From assembly GCA_003531345.1 (NCBI GenBank), contig DQGZ01000038.1:1-13539 (forward strand): a stretch of 13,539 nt of DNA, in the 5' to 3' direction. Of the stretch, positions 13,521 through 13,539 are shown piece after piece. A program made the translations under genes and the position numbers. The first letter of the stretch is position 1; each line of letters begins with the position of its first letter. Below the pieces are notes generated by a model. The model saw only the letters and a program-made list of their open reading frames with translations. It did not search any database and had not been told where the DNA came from. The stretch is from Alphaproteobacteria bacterium (GTDB lineage Bacteria; Pseudomonadota; Alphaproteobacteria; Rickettsiales; UBA8987).

Positions 13521-13539
13521 AGATCGGAAGAGCCGTCGT
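13521..13539. other. Illumina adapter remnant at the contig end
   Basis: The last 19 bases begin with AGATCGGAAGAGC, the 13-base sequence shared by Illumina TruSeq-type adapters. They continue CGTCGT, which matches the universal-adapter read-through sequence apart from one extra C. The FAD hydroxylase reading frame makes sense right up to base 13520. These bases are not genomic. Confidence 0.95.

Overview
The window is an AT-rich stretch of an alphaproteobacterial genome. The clearest lineage marker is a GapR (DUF2312) gene, a nucleoid protein family characteristic of Alphaproteobacteria. A UbiM-like ubiquinone hydroxylase, an AmpG-type permease and a palindromic repeat of the CGTCATTGCGAG type (which I recall from Rickettsiales-like and other genomes) fit the same picture. 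pyrF and glnA are present, so this is less reduced than Rickettsia itself; an early-branching or host-associated alphaproteobacterium is plausible, but the genus cannot be named. Both window ends look like contig ends. The left end stops on the second copy of an internal repeat in a truncated gene, and the last 19 bases are Illumina adapter.

Layout. 1-351 (-): the 5' part of a gene for a secreted Ser/Gly-linker repeat protein. 552-2633 (+): fusA (EF-G), standing alone rather than in a str operon. Then a minus-strand run, read from right to left: a 356-residue orphan protein (10421-9351), secA (9119-6384), a DUF445 membrane protein (6302-5649), glnA (5545-4124), pyrF (4020-3334) and gapR (3209-2928). 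10517-11035 (+): an orphan with a peptidoglycan-binding-like segment. 11557-11105 (-): secB. 11626-12906 (+): ampG-like permease. 13520-12918 (-): the C-terminal 200 residues of a UbiM/UbiH-type FAD hydroxylase, cut by the contig end.

How the genes fit together. SecA, with its zinc-binding C-terminal tail, and SecB form the post-translational export pathway and lie about 2 kb apart with two unrecognised proteins between them. AmpG recycles muropeptides. GlnA, PyrF, EF-G and GapR are housekeeping functions for nitrogen assimilation, pyrimidine synthesis, translation and chromosome topology. Few genes have a clear Shine-Dalgarno sequence; gapR is the exception.

The most unusual non-coding signal is that three gaps in the minus-strand run are occupied by long imperfect palindromes of about 85-95 bp (4025-4120, 6302-6386, 9149-9242). 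Two are built from 7-bp direct repeats, and one of these overlaps both the secA stop codon and the next start codon. I see no CRISPR array, tRNA, rRNA, transposase or obvious new defence system here.
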